DNA of 64,000 nt from Candidatus Altimarinota bacterium (GTDB taxonomy: Bacteria > Patescibacteriota > Gracilibacteria > BD1-5 > UBA6164): positions 62,001 to 126,000 of the forward strand of contig JAQVDN010000001.1 in NCBI GenBank assembly GCA_028698305.1, read 5' to 3'. This document shows positions 24,063 to 36,580 of the stretch, piece after piece. The notes under the pieces were generated by a model. The model made no database searches. It saw only the letters and a program-made list of their open reading frames with translations, and had not been told where the DNA came from. Numbering within the stretch: the stretch's first letter is position 1; each line of letters opens with the position of its first letter. A program made the position numbers and the translations under genes.

Positions 24063-25325
24063 TTATTTCATATCTTTATAAGTATCTATTGTTAGATTAA
24101 GAGCATTTTTTTCTATAAATAAATTTAATATTTTTTTTGCTTCTTCTTTTTGTCTATCATATTTATTAGTATAATCTTCTTCTAAAAAATCTATTTCTAT
24201 ATCTGGTAAAATTCATTCTTCATCTATATTTATTCATTTTGGAGTAAACCATTTTGCAACTGTAAGTTTAAGCATACTTCCGTCTCATAGATCAAAAGGT
24301 TCTTGAACAGATCATTTACCATAAGATTTTTTTCAAACTATAATTGCTTTTTGATAATCTTTTAATGCTCAAGCTGTAATTTCAGAAGCACTTGCACTAT
24401 TCTCATTGATTAAAACAACTATTTTTCAATTATATATTTCTCAAGAATTTATACTCTTATAATATTGATTACTTTTTTCATCTTTATATTTAGTAATAAC
24501 AACATTTTCTCAATTTTCTATAAATTCACTAAGTATCTCAACTGCACTAATTAGATATCATCAACCGTTATCTCTTAAATCAATAATCAATCATTTAGTA
24601 TTTTTTGCAGATTCTAAAGCTTTTTTAAACTCCATAGATGTATCATCTCAAAAAATATTCAAAGAAATATATGAAATATCTCCATCTAAAAGTTCGACAT
24701 CAACTGAAGGTATTTTAATTTTTTCTCTTATAATCTCCTTCTTTAATATTGTTTCTTCTCATTCTCTTAATACTTCTAAAATTACTTTACTTCATGCTGG
24801 TCACTTAATTTTTTCAACTGCTTCAAATAAATTTAATCCTTCTAATGGTTCTCAATTAGCTGTTATAAGAATATCACCTGTTCTTAAATCATAATTTTTA
24901 GCAGGAGATCATTTTATTATTCTATCTATTTGTGCTCACAAAGGATGAACTTCAACTACTGCTCATATTCACTCAAAATCTCAAGAAAGAGACTCATTAA
25001 AAATCCTATTTTCTTCTTTATTTAAATAAGAAGAGTGTTTATCTCATAATCAAGAAACAAGTCAATAAATAGATTTTTCTAATAATTCATTGTTATCTAT
25101 TGTATTTGAATCAAAATATTCTTTTTTTATTATATCATAAACCGACCAATATTTTGTTAAATTTAAAGTAGAATTATTATAATAAATACTAGTTAAATTA
25201 TTACTTTTTAACAAACTATTATTTATTATTTTGTCTATTTGTAGAGAAAAAGTAATTCATAAAAGGAAACTTGTTAAAAAGATTATAAAAAATAGTCAAA
25301 AATTATTTTTATTTTTATTTTCCAT
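24063..25325 (-). CDS. S41 family C-terminal processing protease (CtpA-like)
   Basis: 420 aa. The N-terminal anchor (FGLFFIIFLTSFLLGITF) is followed by SGLGDKHSSYLNKEE, a PDZ domain (about residues 105-185; IKGSPAKNYDLRTGDILITA), and the tail-specific protease core with IDLRDNGGGYL, the catalytic Ser in NENSASASEITAG and the catalytic Lys in GKKSYGKGSVQ. A periplasmic or envelope-facing protease. It lies at the edge of a 350-base AT-rich gap. Confidence 0.92.
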
Positions 25326-25677
25326 ATAATTATTATTTTTTTAATGTTAAAATATAATATTTAACTAAATATAATTTTTATGATGAAAAAGACAAGTCAA
25401 TAATTTTTTTTATTAATTGTTAAAAAATTGTTTATTAATAAATAAAGGCTTTACTAAAATATAACTTTTAAGTTTATAGAAATAAAAAATTATATAATAA
25501 ATTTTTTTTACTTATTTAAAGCCATTTTAACATTTTAACATAAGTGATTAATATTAATAATATATTATATTAAATATAAAAATAAATAGATACATATTAA
25601 ATTTTTTCACATTTTTGATTTTAATATAAATATATGATATTATAAAAGAAAAATATTTATTATATAATTTTAAAAAT
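25326..25677. other. Gene-free AT-rich gap
   Basis: 352 bases between divergent transcription units. I see no gene and no convincing structured RNA. It should hold the promoters of the S41 protease (minus) and of the 25.7-kb operon (plus). Confidence 0.4.
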
Positions 25678-25989
25678 ATGATTTTTGAATATTTAAAAAA
25701 ACAAAGAAAAATTAAAGAAAAAATTAAACTTACAAAATTAATGATTTTTAATTTACAAATCCCAGAAGATCAAAAAAGTTTATATATACAAGCTTTAGAT
25801 GTACTTGATGAAAATGGTATAGATAGGATTTATGATAGTTTAGTTATTTTTATAAAAGATATAGAAATAAAAGAACTTAATCAAATTCAAAAAAACAATT
25901 TTACAGTCATTGCATGAATGAGAAAAAAAGAAGCAGAAGAAAGAAAAAAAGAAATAAACTCTTTTTCGTTTTTAATTAATAATATTTAA
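25678..25989 (+). CDS. Hypothetical small protein (103 aa)
   Basis: Lys/Glu/Ile-rich helical protein without signal peptide. It starts IFEYLKKQRKIKEKIKLTKL and ends RKKEINSFSFLINNI; one UGA Gly at residue 80. It heads an operon with the 82-aa and GspF-domain genes (gaps 4 and 18 bases). Its place before a PilC-like domain protein could mean a link to pilus or secretion, but that is weak. Confidence 0.6.
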
Positions 25990-25993
25990 AATT

Positions 25994-26242
25994 ATGAACC
26001 GTTTAGATAAAACACCTAATCTACCAAATTTAAATAATAAATTAGCTGAATTAGTAGAAAAATTACCGTCAGTTTATGAAGAAAGACTAGCAGATTTATG
26101 TTCAAAGAATCCAGATAAAGAAGACTTGAATAATGTTTGTTCTAGTTTAAATTTAGTTTTAGATCAAGAATTATGAAAAATAGGATTTGATTTTAAAAAA
26201 CTTATTTGAAAAGTAGAAAAACCAATTTGAGAAATTAGTTAA
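25994..26242 (+). CDS. Hypothetical small protein (82 aa)
   Basis: NRLDKTPNLPNLNNKLAELV start, helical, acidic, no membrane segment; ends with EKPIGEIS. Not recognised. Four bases after the previous gene, 18 before the next. Confidence 0.6.
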
Positions 26243-26260
26243 TTATTTTAAATATTTTAT

Positions 26261-27625
26261 ATGCAAAACTTCAAGATAGCAGTATCAAAAGATGGTAAGA
26301 AATATACCATTGTAATGAAAGCAGAAAATCAAGCTGTTGTTAGAGAAAGAGTTCACAAGGAGTGATACTCTATTTTGAGTTTGGAAGAAATTTTTGATAA
26401 ACATGAAACATGAAATATTTTTATTTTTGAGTGATATAAATGATGAGATATTAAATATTGAAAAATAGTTTGAAACGATATTTTTAAAGCTTATGTAAAA
26501 TTAAAAAAAGATTTAGAATATGATATAAAATTGATATATCCAGAAAAAGATGAGGATATATCAATAGAGGAAAAAAAGAAAATAAAAGAAGAATTAGAAG
26601 AAGAATATAATCTTTATTATAGTTGATGAAAAAAAGAAAAAATAGATGAATTAAGAGAAAAAATTAAAAAAGAAAAAGAAAAAAATAAAAATTTAGATAA
26701 TTTTTATTTAAAAAAAGAACTAGAAGATGTAAATTTTTTATTAGAAAATGTATTAAAGAAACTTGATAAAATGATTTCTTGAAACTATACTATAAAAATA
26801 GATTCTGTAAAAAAAGATAAATTAAAATTAATATATAATGAAATTATAAAATTAAAGAAAACTACTAATATATCTAAACTTAGAGAAATATGAGAGCTTG
26901 CTTTATTAAAAATATGAAATATAGAAATTGAGGACTTAGAAAAAAATAAAAACATAGAAAGTAAAGAACTAATCAAAGAAACAAATAAATTACTTAGAAA
27001 GATATGAAGCAAGGATCAATTTATAGAAAAAAATAAAGATATAGTATACCAATTTAATTATTATTTAAATAAATTTAAATCTTGGAGAAATGATTTAAAA
27101 CAAAAAGATAAAGAAACAATAATAGATAAAGAATCTTATACTTATATTAAGACCTTATTATATTTATGAAAATACAAGGATTATTATAAAGAAAATACAG
27201 TAAATATAATAAAAAATAGTTTTAGGCTATTATATGATTGAGAAATGAGAGAAAATTTGTTTTTAACAAGAAGTGTAATAAAACAAAATATAATCTTATT
27301 AAAAGCAAGAGAAAGTTGAAGTACTTTTTCATATACTTTTATAAAAAAATGAATAAATAAGATCTTTGAAGAAATATTAAATTTTATAGAAAATATTAGT
27401 AATCATCTTTTTTTTATAATAATTATATATACCATTATATTTTTATTTTTAATTAATTTTATTTGATTTATAAATACAGATATAAAGGTTTATAATGGCT
27501 TATTCTATTTTATTATAATAAATCTTTTGTACTTAATAATGCATTTTTCAAAGAAATTTATTTTTCTTATTATAAATTTTGTAATTTTATTTTTTATTAT
27601 TATATTTGGAGTAATTAATTTTTAA
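26261..27625 (+). CDS. Membrane protein with GspF/PilC-like N-terminal domain and coiled coils
   Basis: 454 aa. Residues 1-65 (FKIAVSKDGKKYTIVMKAEN, then AVVRERVHKEGYSILSLEEI) match the short leading domain of PilC/GspF proteins (YxxxDxxGkxxxGxixAxs, then AxxxLxxxGyxilsi). After this come 270 residues of Lys/Glu coiled coil, then three or four hydrophobic helices from about residue 370. The T2SSF membrane domain itself is absent. It could dock to a pilus ATPase or assembly platform, with the genuine pilC at 42.7 kb. Confidence 0.55.
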
Positions 27626-27638
27626 TTTTAAAATTAAG

Positions 27639-28277
27639 ATGAGATTACTCCTTTTTTTATTATCATTAATTTTTTCATCTATATTTTATAGTTTTTATTT
27701 ATTAACTATTTGAAAAACTTTTTCTTGAAAAGATATAAACTATAAATATATTTTTGATTCTATAACTTCAAATTTACTTATAGAAAGTTTATTTTTTTTA
27801 GTTATTTGAATTATTTTTTTATTTTCTTTTACTCCATATAAATCAAAAATAAGTAATAAAATAGATTATAATAATATATTTTTTATAATTTTTTATTTAT
27901 TTCTATTAATTCCTGTTTATTTTAATGTATTTGAATTTAATTTTAGTATATTCTCAGTATTATCTTTTTTTGTTTTTTGAGATATATCTTTTAGATTTTT
28001 ATCAAATCTATCATTATTTAAAGATCAAAAATTAAATTTAAGATATTTTTGACTTGTTTTAAATTATATTTCATTTATATCTAGTTTTATTTATCTATTT
28101 ATAATAGATTTTTCTTATTATATATTTCTTGTTATATTTTATAGCATTATATTTAATTATCAAATTCACAAAAGTTACACTAATTATATTTCTTTACTTT
28201 TGTCAATCTTAGGTTTTATATTTTTTGTTTATTTTTTATTTTTAAAAATACAAGAATTATATATACTATTGTTCTAA
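27639..28277 (+). CDS. Polytopic membrane protein, unknown function
   Basis: 212 aa, Phe/Ile/Ser-rich, about six helices starting RLLLFLLSLIFSSIFYSFYL. No recognisable motif. It lies 13 bases after the coiled-coil membrane protein and 22 before the aminopeptidase. Confidence 0.55.
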
Positions 28278-28299
28278 TATCCTTTTAAAATAAGCATTT

Positions 28300-29706
28300 A
28301 TGAAAGAATTGAAAAATAATTTTTGAGAAATAAAAGATTCAAATTTAGTTTTTTTTGTTGAAAAAGAAAGCGATTTAAAGCTTATAAAAGATCTAAAATT
28401 GGATAAGAAAATAATAGATAAGATAAAAGAAGTTATCTTAAAATGAGAAAATAAAACAATAGATTTTTTTATTTGAAATGAAGCTTTTGAAAAATTAATT
28501 ATTATTTATTATAGTCTAGATTCAAAAAAAGATATAAATTATTTTCTTTGAGCAGAATTTCCAAAACTACCTAATAATCTAACTATTTTAACAAATAATG
28601 ATAAAAATATTAACATTTTGTTAAATAATAGTTTATTATCAAGATATAAATATCAAGAATATAAATCTGAAAAACAAAATGATGAGATATTTTTTATAGT
28701 TAATGATAAGAATAAAGATATATTTAAACATAGATTAAAAACTATAAAAAATATATTATTAGCTCGTGATCTATGATTTAAGCCTTCAAATGAATTATAT
28801 CCAGAAACTTTTGCTAAGCTTATAAAAGAAAATAAATTTAAAAATACAAAAGTTAAAATTTTTGATTTTAAAGATATTCAAAAAAAGAAACTAGGATTAC
28901 TAGAGGCTGTTGGTAAATGAAGTGCTAAAAAGCCATATATGATAGTTTTTGAAAGGATTATAGATAAAAGCCTTCCAACTATTTGAATAGTTTGAAAAGG
29001 TATAACTTTTGATACAGGTTGAATTCAAGTTAAACCAGGAGATAATATGTATGAAATGAAATGAGATATGTGTTGAGCTGCAGCTACTTTTGCAACAATT
29101 AAAGAACTTGATGAAGCTGAGTTAAAAGTAAATATAGTTGCTTGTATAGTATTGGCTGAAAATCATATATCTTGAGAATCATATAAACCAAGTGATATAA
29201 TTACATCATATTCATGAAAAACAGTTGATATTATCCATACAGATGCAGAATGAAGACTTGTATTAGCAGATGGAGTTAGTTATATAAGTAAAAATTATAA
29301 ACTTAACAAGATAGTTACAATTGCAACTTTAACTTGAGCTTGTATGGTTGCTTTGGGTTATAGATATGCTTGAATAATGTGAAATGATGAAGATTTGATT
29401 TCTAGATTTTTAGATTATTCAAAGACAAATTTTGAAAAATATAATAGACTGCCTTTTGATGATTATTTTATAGAAAAGACTAGATCAAAAATAGCAGATT
29501 TAGAAAATCTAAATAGAGCAGTTTTTGCAGGTTCAACTATGTGAGCAGCATTCTTGTCAAATTTTGTCTTAAACGGAGAAGCTTATACTCACCTAGACAT
29601 AGCTTGAACGGCATTGAATTCTTATGAACCGTATGGTTATGCAAACCAATGAATGACATGATTTTGAGTAGATAGTTTGTCTACAATAATTAAAAATTTA
29701 AAATAA
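28300..29706 (+). CDS. pepA: Leucyl aminopeptidase (M17 family)
   Basis: Cytosolic di-metal exopeptidase. 468 aa. The C-terminal catalytic domain shows GKGITFDTGGIQVKPGDN, MKGDMCGAAATFATI (metal Asp and Lys), and HTDAEGRLVLADGVSY, the NTDAEGR signature with Asn replaced by His, plus LTGACMVALG. The N-terminal 150 residues are divergent. The Asn-to-His change sits beside a metal ligand and deserves notice. Confidence 0.9.
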
Positions 29707-29747
29707 TTAAGTCTCTCCTAGATTTACTTATATTTGAGATAAAAAAT

Positions 29748-30446
29748 ATGAAGATATATAGTCTGTTTTTAGATTTAATTGCTCCTAAAAAGTGTTACTC
29801 TTGTAAAAAAGAGTGACACTTTATTTGTCCCAATTGTTTTGATAGTGAGATTGATTTTAATTCGGTTTGTTATGTTTGTAAGTGAAAAACTAAAAATTAT
29901 GAAGTGCATGAAACATGTAAATCAGATATTTATTATAACAAGGTAATTATTTTAAAACACTATAAGAGTAAACTTATTTCTAAAATTATAAAGGATGCAA
30001 AATTTTATAATAAAAAGAATCTACTAGAAGATATTTCTCATTATTTATATGAAAAATTTATAATAAATGAAAAAATGATAAGATTGGAAGATTATACCAT
30101 AGTTTCTACTCCTAGCCATTTTTTAAGAAGATTAAAAAGATGATACAATACTAGTGATATACTTTGTAAACATTTTTCAAAAATAAGTTTTATAGATTAT
30201 AAAAAAGAAGTTTTAATTAAAACAAAAAATACTAGACAGCAGTCAAAAATGATAAGAAATGATAGGCTTATAAACCTGCAAGATAGCTTTAAAATAAACA
30301 AAAGACATATAGACACTATAAGAGACAAAAATATCATTATAATAGACGATGTTATATCAACATGAACTACATTAAATGAAATATCAAAATTACTTAAAAC
30401 TAATTGAGCTAAATATATTATTTGATTAATAGTTGCATCTGATTAA
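29748..30446 (+). CDS. ComF-like phosphoribosyltransferase
   Basis: 232 aa. N-terminal zinc knuckle with CYSCKKECHFICPNC and CYVCKGK. The C-terminal PRTase core has the PRPP-binding motif IIIIDDVISTGTTLNEI and the flexible-loop TKNTRQQSKM. ComF proteins are linked to natural transformation and, in B. subtilis, interact with PriA. This fits the comEC and pilus genes in the same window. Confidence 0.85.
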
Positions 30447-30487
30447 TTTTTATGATAATATATAGTTATTAAAAATAATTATATTTT

Positions 30488-31018
30488 ATGGTTGAAAAAT
30501 ATAGATCAGACATAGATGGAAAAGTAGGAACAGACAAACCTTTAGATCCTACCGATGAAACTAAAGGTTTTGTTGATGGTATTTTAGAAATTGAACCTTG
30601 TCCAAATTGCTGATTAGATTTGTTATATTGAAGATGCGAAGATTATAAATCATGCTGATATTGACATTGAGATGATCTTTCTATAAGAGAAAGAGAAAAA
30701 TCATATGGTGATTGAGAAGAATTTAGATTAGAAACTTTAAGAAGAGAAGAATTTTATTATTATGATTATTTTTGAAGGATAAAGGAAAATAGTGCTGTAT
30801 TAGAATTAAGTATTAAATGAGAAAGATATTTTGTTACTTTAGATTATAAAATAGAGGAATATGATGATGTAAAAACTATAATAATAAAAAATATTAAGAA
30901 AATTATAAAAAAAGTAAAATGAAAAAAAGACGAACAAGTTTCTTTTTATGATATAAGAAAATATGTAACTATAGTTTTAAGCGATATTAGATTCAATAAA
31001 TTTTTAGTATCAACTTAA
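30488..31018 (+). CDS. Hypothetical protein with zinc-ribbon-like cysteines
   Basis: 176 aa. Near residue 37 the pattern CPNC-x10-C-x5-C (CPNCGLDLLYGRCEDYKSCG) suggests a small zinc site. A charged C-terminal alpha/beta part contains a Lys-rich helix (IIIKNIKKIIKKVKGKK). No family recognised. Flanked by gaps of 41 and 68 bases. Confidence 0.55.
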
Positions 31019-31059
31019 TAAATAAAAAACTTGCTAATAAAAAAAAATGCTTAGAATTA

Positions 31060-31086
31060 AAAGTTAGTATTTACTAACTTTTTTTT
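31060..31086 (+). terminator. Terminator-like hairpin abutting the uvrA start codon
   Basis: AAGTTAGTA and TACTAACTT with an eight-T run whose last T directly precedes the ATG of uvrA. It may end the upstream transcript and also attenuate uvrA. Confidence 0.65.
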
Positions 31087-33933
31087 ATGTCTAAATTTTT
31101 AGAAGTTATCTGAGCAAACACACATAACCTGAAAAATATAAATGTCAAAATTCCAAAAAATAAGATGACTGTTATAACTTGAGTTTCATGAAGTTGAAAA
31201 TCAAGTTTAGCTTTCAATACTATTTATAATGTTTGACAACAAAAATATTTAGAGAGTCTAAGTAGTTATGCTCGTATGTTTATTTGATGAATGGATGAAG
31301 AAGCTGAAGTTAGTGAAATAAATTGACTTTCTCCTACTATTTCTATTGATCAAAAAACTACTAGTAAAAACCCTAGATCGACAGTTGGAACTATCACAGA
31401 AATCTATGATTATTATAAATTACTTTTTTTAAATATAGGTGAAAGAAGATGTATAAAGTGTGATAGTATAGTTAAAAAAGATACTATTGAAAATATTATT
31501 GATTATATAAGTGAATTTTCTGATGGAGAAAAATTTATGATTAAATCTCCTATTAAATGATTATTTAAAGATTTTCAAGAAATAAAAAAGGAAGTACTAG
31601 ATTTATGATTTATAAGATTTTCTGTTTGAGAAAATATTTATACTATAAATGATGAAGTTTCTTTACAAGATGTTGACAATTTAACAATAGTAATTGATAG
31701 ACTTGTTAAAAAAGACTTTTTAGATAATGATTCAAATGATACTAAAAGATTAAAAGATTCTATAAATCTAGCTTATAAGATATGAAAATGACAACTTATT
31801 ATAGATTTCATATCTTCTCAAAAATCATTTTCCCAAGTTTTTATCTGTCTTAATTGTTGACATATTCCAAGCGATTTAAATATATCAAGTTTTTCTTTTA
31901 ATAGTCATGCTTGAGCTTGTAGTGAGTGTCATTGACTTTGAGTTAAAAAAGTATTTTTAGAAGACAGGGTTATAAATGAAAAACTTACATTGCTTGAATG
32001 AGCTGTTATTGCTCCATGATTTGGTTGAGAGTATTTTTTTGCTATGTTAAAAGAAGTTTCTAAAAAAACAAAACTTGACATCAATAAAAGATATAGTCTT
32101 TTAACTAAAAAAGAAAGAGATATAGTTCTGTATGGTACTTGAGAAACCCAATATAAGGTTACATATATTAATGAGTATTGAGTACAAAACACTTACAATT
32201 CAAGATTTGAGTGAGTTATAAATACTCTTACGAGAAGATATTATGATTGAGGTAGTGAAAAATGACACTATGATGATTTTGTTGTGGATATGGATTGTCA
32301 TGTTTGTAATTGATATAGATTAAATAAAGAAAGTCTTAGTACATATATAAGATGATTAAATATATGACAAGTATCAGATTTTTCTGTAGACAAAGCCCTA
32401 AACTTCCTTAAATGATTAAAATTATCAAAAAGTCAAGAGTATGTAACTAAAAAAGTTATGAAAAATGCTGTTGAAAGATTGGAGTTTTTATCATGAGTAG
32501 GACTTGACTATATGACTATTTCTAGAAGATCTAGTACTCTTTCAGGATGAGAAGCACAAAGAATAAGATTGGCTACTCAATTATGAACTAGACTAGAATG
32601 AATTATTTATGTACTAGATGAGCCATCAATTTGACTTCACCCAAGAGATAATGATATGCTTATTGAAAACTTAAAAAAACTTAGAGATATTTGAAATACT
32701 CTGATTGTTGTTGAACACGATGAAGATATAATGAGGGAGTGTGATCATATAATAGATATTTGACCTGGTGCTTGAATACATGGTTGAGAAATAATTGCAA
32801 CTTGAAATATACAAGATATAATTGACAACCCAAAATCAGTAACTTGACCATATCTAAGTCATAAAAGAGATGTAATTATAAAAAGATGATTTAGACCTAG
32901 TTTTGTTGATTTAAAGAAAAACTGAAAAGTTCTTGAAGTAATTTGAGCACATCAACATAATTTAAAAAATATAGATGTTACTATTCCTTTATCTAACTTT
33001 ATAGTTGTGACTTGAGTTTCAGGTAGTTGAAAATCTAGTTTGGTAAATGATATACTTGCAAATTATTTAGCAAATGAGCTGAATAGAGCTAAAAGAGAAG
33101 TTTGAGCATTTAAAGAGATAAGATGATTACAAAACTTAGATAAAACAGTTATTATTGATCAATCTCCTATTTGAAAAACTCCTCGTAGTAATCCTGCAAC
33201 TTATACTCAGGTTTTTACTCCAATCAGAGAAGTTTTTTCTATGACTCAGGATGCTCAAATAAGATGATTTTGACCAGGTAGATTTAGTTTTAATACTCGT
33301 GAATGAAGATGTGATGTTTGTGAATGAGATTGAGTTAAAAAGATAGAAATGCATTTTTTACCGCCAGTTTATGTAGAATGTGAAGCTTGTAATGGTAAAA
33401 GATACAACAATGATACATTGACAATTAAATATAAATGAAAAACAATTAGTGATGTCCTTGATATGACAGTGGAGGAAGCAAAAGATTTCTTTTCTAGTCA
33501 CCCTAAAATAACTAAGATTTTAGATGTATTATATGAAGTTTGATTGGGTTATATAAAACTATGACAATCAAGTACTACATTATCATGATGAGAAAGCCAA
33601 AGAGTTAAATTAGCTACAGAGCTTTCAAAAAGATCAACAAGCAAGACTTTTTATATACTAGATGAACCAACTACTTGATTACACTTTCAAGATGTGGACA
33701 AATTATTGACAATATTGCACTCTTTAGTAGACAAATGAAATACTGTTATGGTTATAGAACATAATATGGATGTGATAATGAATGCAGATCATATAATAGA
33801 TATATGACCTGTTTGATGAGATAAATGATGATATCTTATAGCTGAATGAAGTGTTGATGATATAGCTAAAATAAAACAAAGTTATACTTGAGATGCAATA
33901 ATAAAGTATAGAAATAAATTATTAAATAAATAA
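31087..33933 (+). CDS. uvrA: Excinuclease ABC subunit A
   Basis: Damage-recognition ATPase of nucleotide excision repair. 948 aa. Two ABC modules: Walker [18 protein letters not shown] near residue 32 and TGVSGSGKSSLVND near 645; signature [18 protein letters not shown] and [18 protein letters not shown]; Walker [15 protein letters not shown] and [14 protein letters not shown]. Zinc-finger cysteines are present (CLNCGHIP with CSECHGLG; CDVCEGDG with CEACNGKRY). Nearly every P-loop Gly is UGA. uvrB and uvrC are not nearby. Confidence 0.97.
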
Positions 33934-33934
33934 G

Positions 33935-34831
33935 ATGAAAAAATTAAATTATTTAAAAACTGATGTAGATATAACAAATCTTTCAAATTTTAAAACAAAA
34001 GCAAAAACTAAGTTTTATTATGAGATAAATACAGAAAATGATTTAGATAATCTGAAGGAAATTTATCAATTTTGTAAAACAAATAATTTGGATTATTTGT
34101 TTATATGATGAGGAACTAATATGTTATTTGCTTTTGATTTATATGAAGGAGTTATTATAAAAAATAATTTAAGATGATGGAATTATGATAAATCTTCACA
34201 AATTCTTCACACTTTTTCTGATGAGTGGATATCAGATATTGCTACTTCTTTAGAAAAAGATTATAATCAAGGTTTGTGGCATAGATTTATATGATTACCA
34301 TGAAGTGTTTGATGAGCTATTTATTGAAATGCTTGATGTTTTTGATTGGAGACAGAAAATAATTTTTTGGATGCAAGTGTTTATGATTTACAAACTTGAC
34401 AAATAATTATTTTAAGTAAAATCGATATGTTATTTAATTATAGATCTTCTATTATAAAAGATGCTAAAAATAGGTATTTTATAATAAAAGCAAGATTTGA
34501 TTTAAGTAAAAAAATTGAAAAATATTCAAGTGAAGTAGATAATATAGATTTTAGAGAAAATAAACAACCGAAGTGAAATACTTGTTGAAGTTTTTTTAAA
34601 AATCCAGATAAAGATAATTCAGCTTGATATCTAATAGAACAAGTTTGATTTAAATGATATAAGCTTTGATGAGCTTTTTTCTCTCCCCTTCATGCCAATT
34701 TTTTAATGCATGATTGAAAATGAACATATAAAGATTTGCTTAATTTGATAGAATTAACTATAAAAAAAGTTAAAGATGAAAAACAAATTGAGTTAATTCC
34801 TGAAGTAAGAATAATTTTTAATCAAAATTAA
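33935..34831 (+). CDS. murB: UDP-N-acetylenolpyruvoylglucosamine reductase
   Basis: FAD enzyme making UDP-MurNAc for peptidoglycan. 298 aa. FAD-binding segment FIGGGTNMLF; core GLPGSVGGAIYGNAGCFGLE; LFNYRSSIIK; catalytic-loop TCGSFFKNP with the Ser acid; LIEQVGFKGYKLGGAFFS; C-terminal IELIPEVRIIF. The length and lack of an extra loop fit the short type II class. It follows uvrA after one base. Confidence 0.93.
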
Positions 34832-34832
34832 G

Positions 34833-35114
34833 ATGAGAATTAAAAGAAAATATCTTATATTTATAATTTTTATTTTTATAGGCTATTTTATACTCTATAA
34901 ATATTTTTTTGATGGATTTTGTTATAATAAAAGTAGTGATTATTTAAAGTGTGCATCTACTTTTATTTGTAAACCAGATAGAAATGTTCTTATTGATCCA
35001 AATCTAATTTGTGTTAAAAAACCAGTATTATTATATGAAAAGGAATTTTTTTTGTATGATAAACAAACATATATAGGCATTTATGATAATTTTATTGATA
35101 GTATAAAAAAGTAA
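34833..35114 (+). CDS. Small anchored protein with four cysteines (93 aa)
   Basis: N-terminal hydrophobic helix (YLIFIIFIFIGYFILYKYFF) followed by an exported domain with cysteines in FCYNKS, LKCASTFICKP and LICVKKP, possibly two disulfides. Function unknown. It begins one base after murB, and its stop codon TAA shares its last A with the next gene's ATG. Confidence 0.65.
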   Translation: MRIKRKYLIFIIFIFIGYFILYKYFFDGFCYNKSSDYLKCASTFICKPDRNVLIDPNLICVKKPVLLYEKEFFLYDKQTYIGIYDNFIDSIKK

Positions 35115-35833
35115 TGGAAACACTCAGACTACAAAAGTATTTAAGTCAGGCATGAATATGTTCTAGAAGAAAAGCTGAAGAATATATAAGTGAAGGGCTT
35201 ATAAAAGTAAATTGAAAGATTGCAACAATAGGAATGTCAATAGATCCCAATATAGATAAGGTTGAGATGCTTGATAAAGCTATAAAAGATCAAGAAAATT
35301 TAGTTTATTATAAATTAAATAAACCTAGATGAATCGTAACTACATGTGCTCAATATTGAGAAACAAATATAATTGATATAATGGATGTTCCTGAGAGAGT
35401 TTTCCCTATTTGAAGATTAGATAAAGAAACAACTTGACTTATATTGATGACAAATGATGGAAGGCTTGCAAATTATCTTATGCATCCCAAATATGAACAC
35501 GAAAAAGAATATATAGTTGAAACTTTTGGTAGTATAGATGATAAGGCACTTGATTCTATGAGAAATGGTTTATTTATTTTGTGAAGTTATACTAAAAAAG
35601 CCATAATAAATAGGATATCTTCTGGTAAATTTTCTATAATTATTACAGAATGAAGAAATAGACAGATTAGAAGGATGGTTGAAAAGGTATGATCAAGAGT
35701 AAAAAAACTTAAAAGAATAAGGATAGAAAATATAGAGCTTTGAAATCTTGATTTTGGACAATATAGACACTTAACTAATGTTGAATTAAAGGGATTATTT
35801 ACAAGATTGTGAATCAAAAAGGACAGTTATTAA
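35114..35833 (+). CDS. Pseudouridine synthase (RsuA/RluB family)
   Basis: 239 aa. An S4 RNA-binding domain at the N-terminus (RLQKYLSQAGICSRRKAEEY), then the catalytic FPIGRLDKETTGLILMTNDG with the Asp nucleophile, EKEYIVE and ITEGRNRQIRRMVEKVGSRV. Length and motifs suit RluB (23S) or RsuA (16S); I cannot separate them. It ends in a strong bidirectional terminator. Confidence 0.9.
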
Positions 35834-35847
35834 TAACTGTCCTTTTT
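35816..35847. terminator. Bidirectional terminator
   Basis: AAAAAGGACAGTTA and TAACTGTCCTTTTT between convergent genes. It overlaps the last codons of the pseudouridine synthase and touches the stop of the minus-strand gene. Confidence 0.75.
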
Positions 35848-36509
35848 TATATATTTTTCTTTATTATACTTATTTGTTCTTTTATTTGTTTTAGGATATT
35901 TAAAAATTCTTTTTTTATTTGAGAAGGTTTTTCAAATTCTATATATGAAAAATATTTTAGCTTTTTTGATAGGGTTTCTATTTGTTTTAAAGCATTTTTT
36001 AATTTTAGTTCATTTTCTGTTAAAATCTTTTTTTCTTTTAAATTATTACTATTATATAGTAAATCATGAATTTCAATAATCTTTATAGATAATTTATTTG
36101 CTATCTTAGAGTACATCTCTTTTTTTACTTTCAAATCTTTTTCAAAATTATTCTTTTTTATTATTAGAACAACTTTTAATTGTTCATTTATTTTTTTGAT
36201 TTCATTTAATATAGTTGATATAAGTAAATCTTCCCTTTCTTTATCAAAGTTATTTGTTTTTATCTTATCTAGTGAATCTATTAAAAAATTGATTTTATCT
36301 ATATATTTATTTATATCTGCATCATTTTCAAGATCATATTTGATAGCAAAATTTATTATATTTTCTTTATGTCAAGTAAGATATTTTCACATTAATATAG
36401 TTTTTTCTATATTACTTTTTCAAACATATGGGTCTTCTATGTCCATATGTGCAGTATTAAAATATATAATTCATAAAATTATCAACAGTATTTTTGCCAA
36501 TTTTTTCAT
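35847..36509 (-). CDS. Secreted or anchored coiled-coil protein, unknown
   Basis: 220 aa. N-terminal signal-like helix KKLAKILLIILGIIYFNTA, then an almost all-helical Lys/Asn/Ile-rich domain from residue 60 with heptad-like spacing (probable coiled coil). Not recognised. Likely exported, divergent from the DnaQ-DinG gene. Confidence 0.65.
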
Positions 36510-36580
36510 TTAAGTTTCTCTTATTTACTATTTTTAGTATTATATACTTATATCTATTTTATTCAAGATAATTTTTAATT

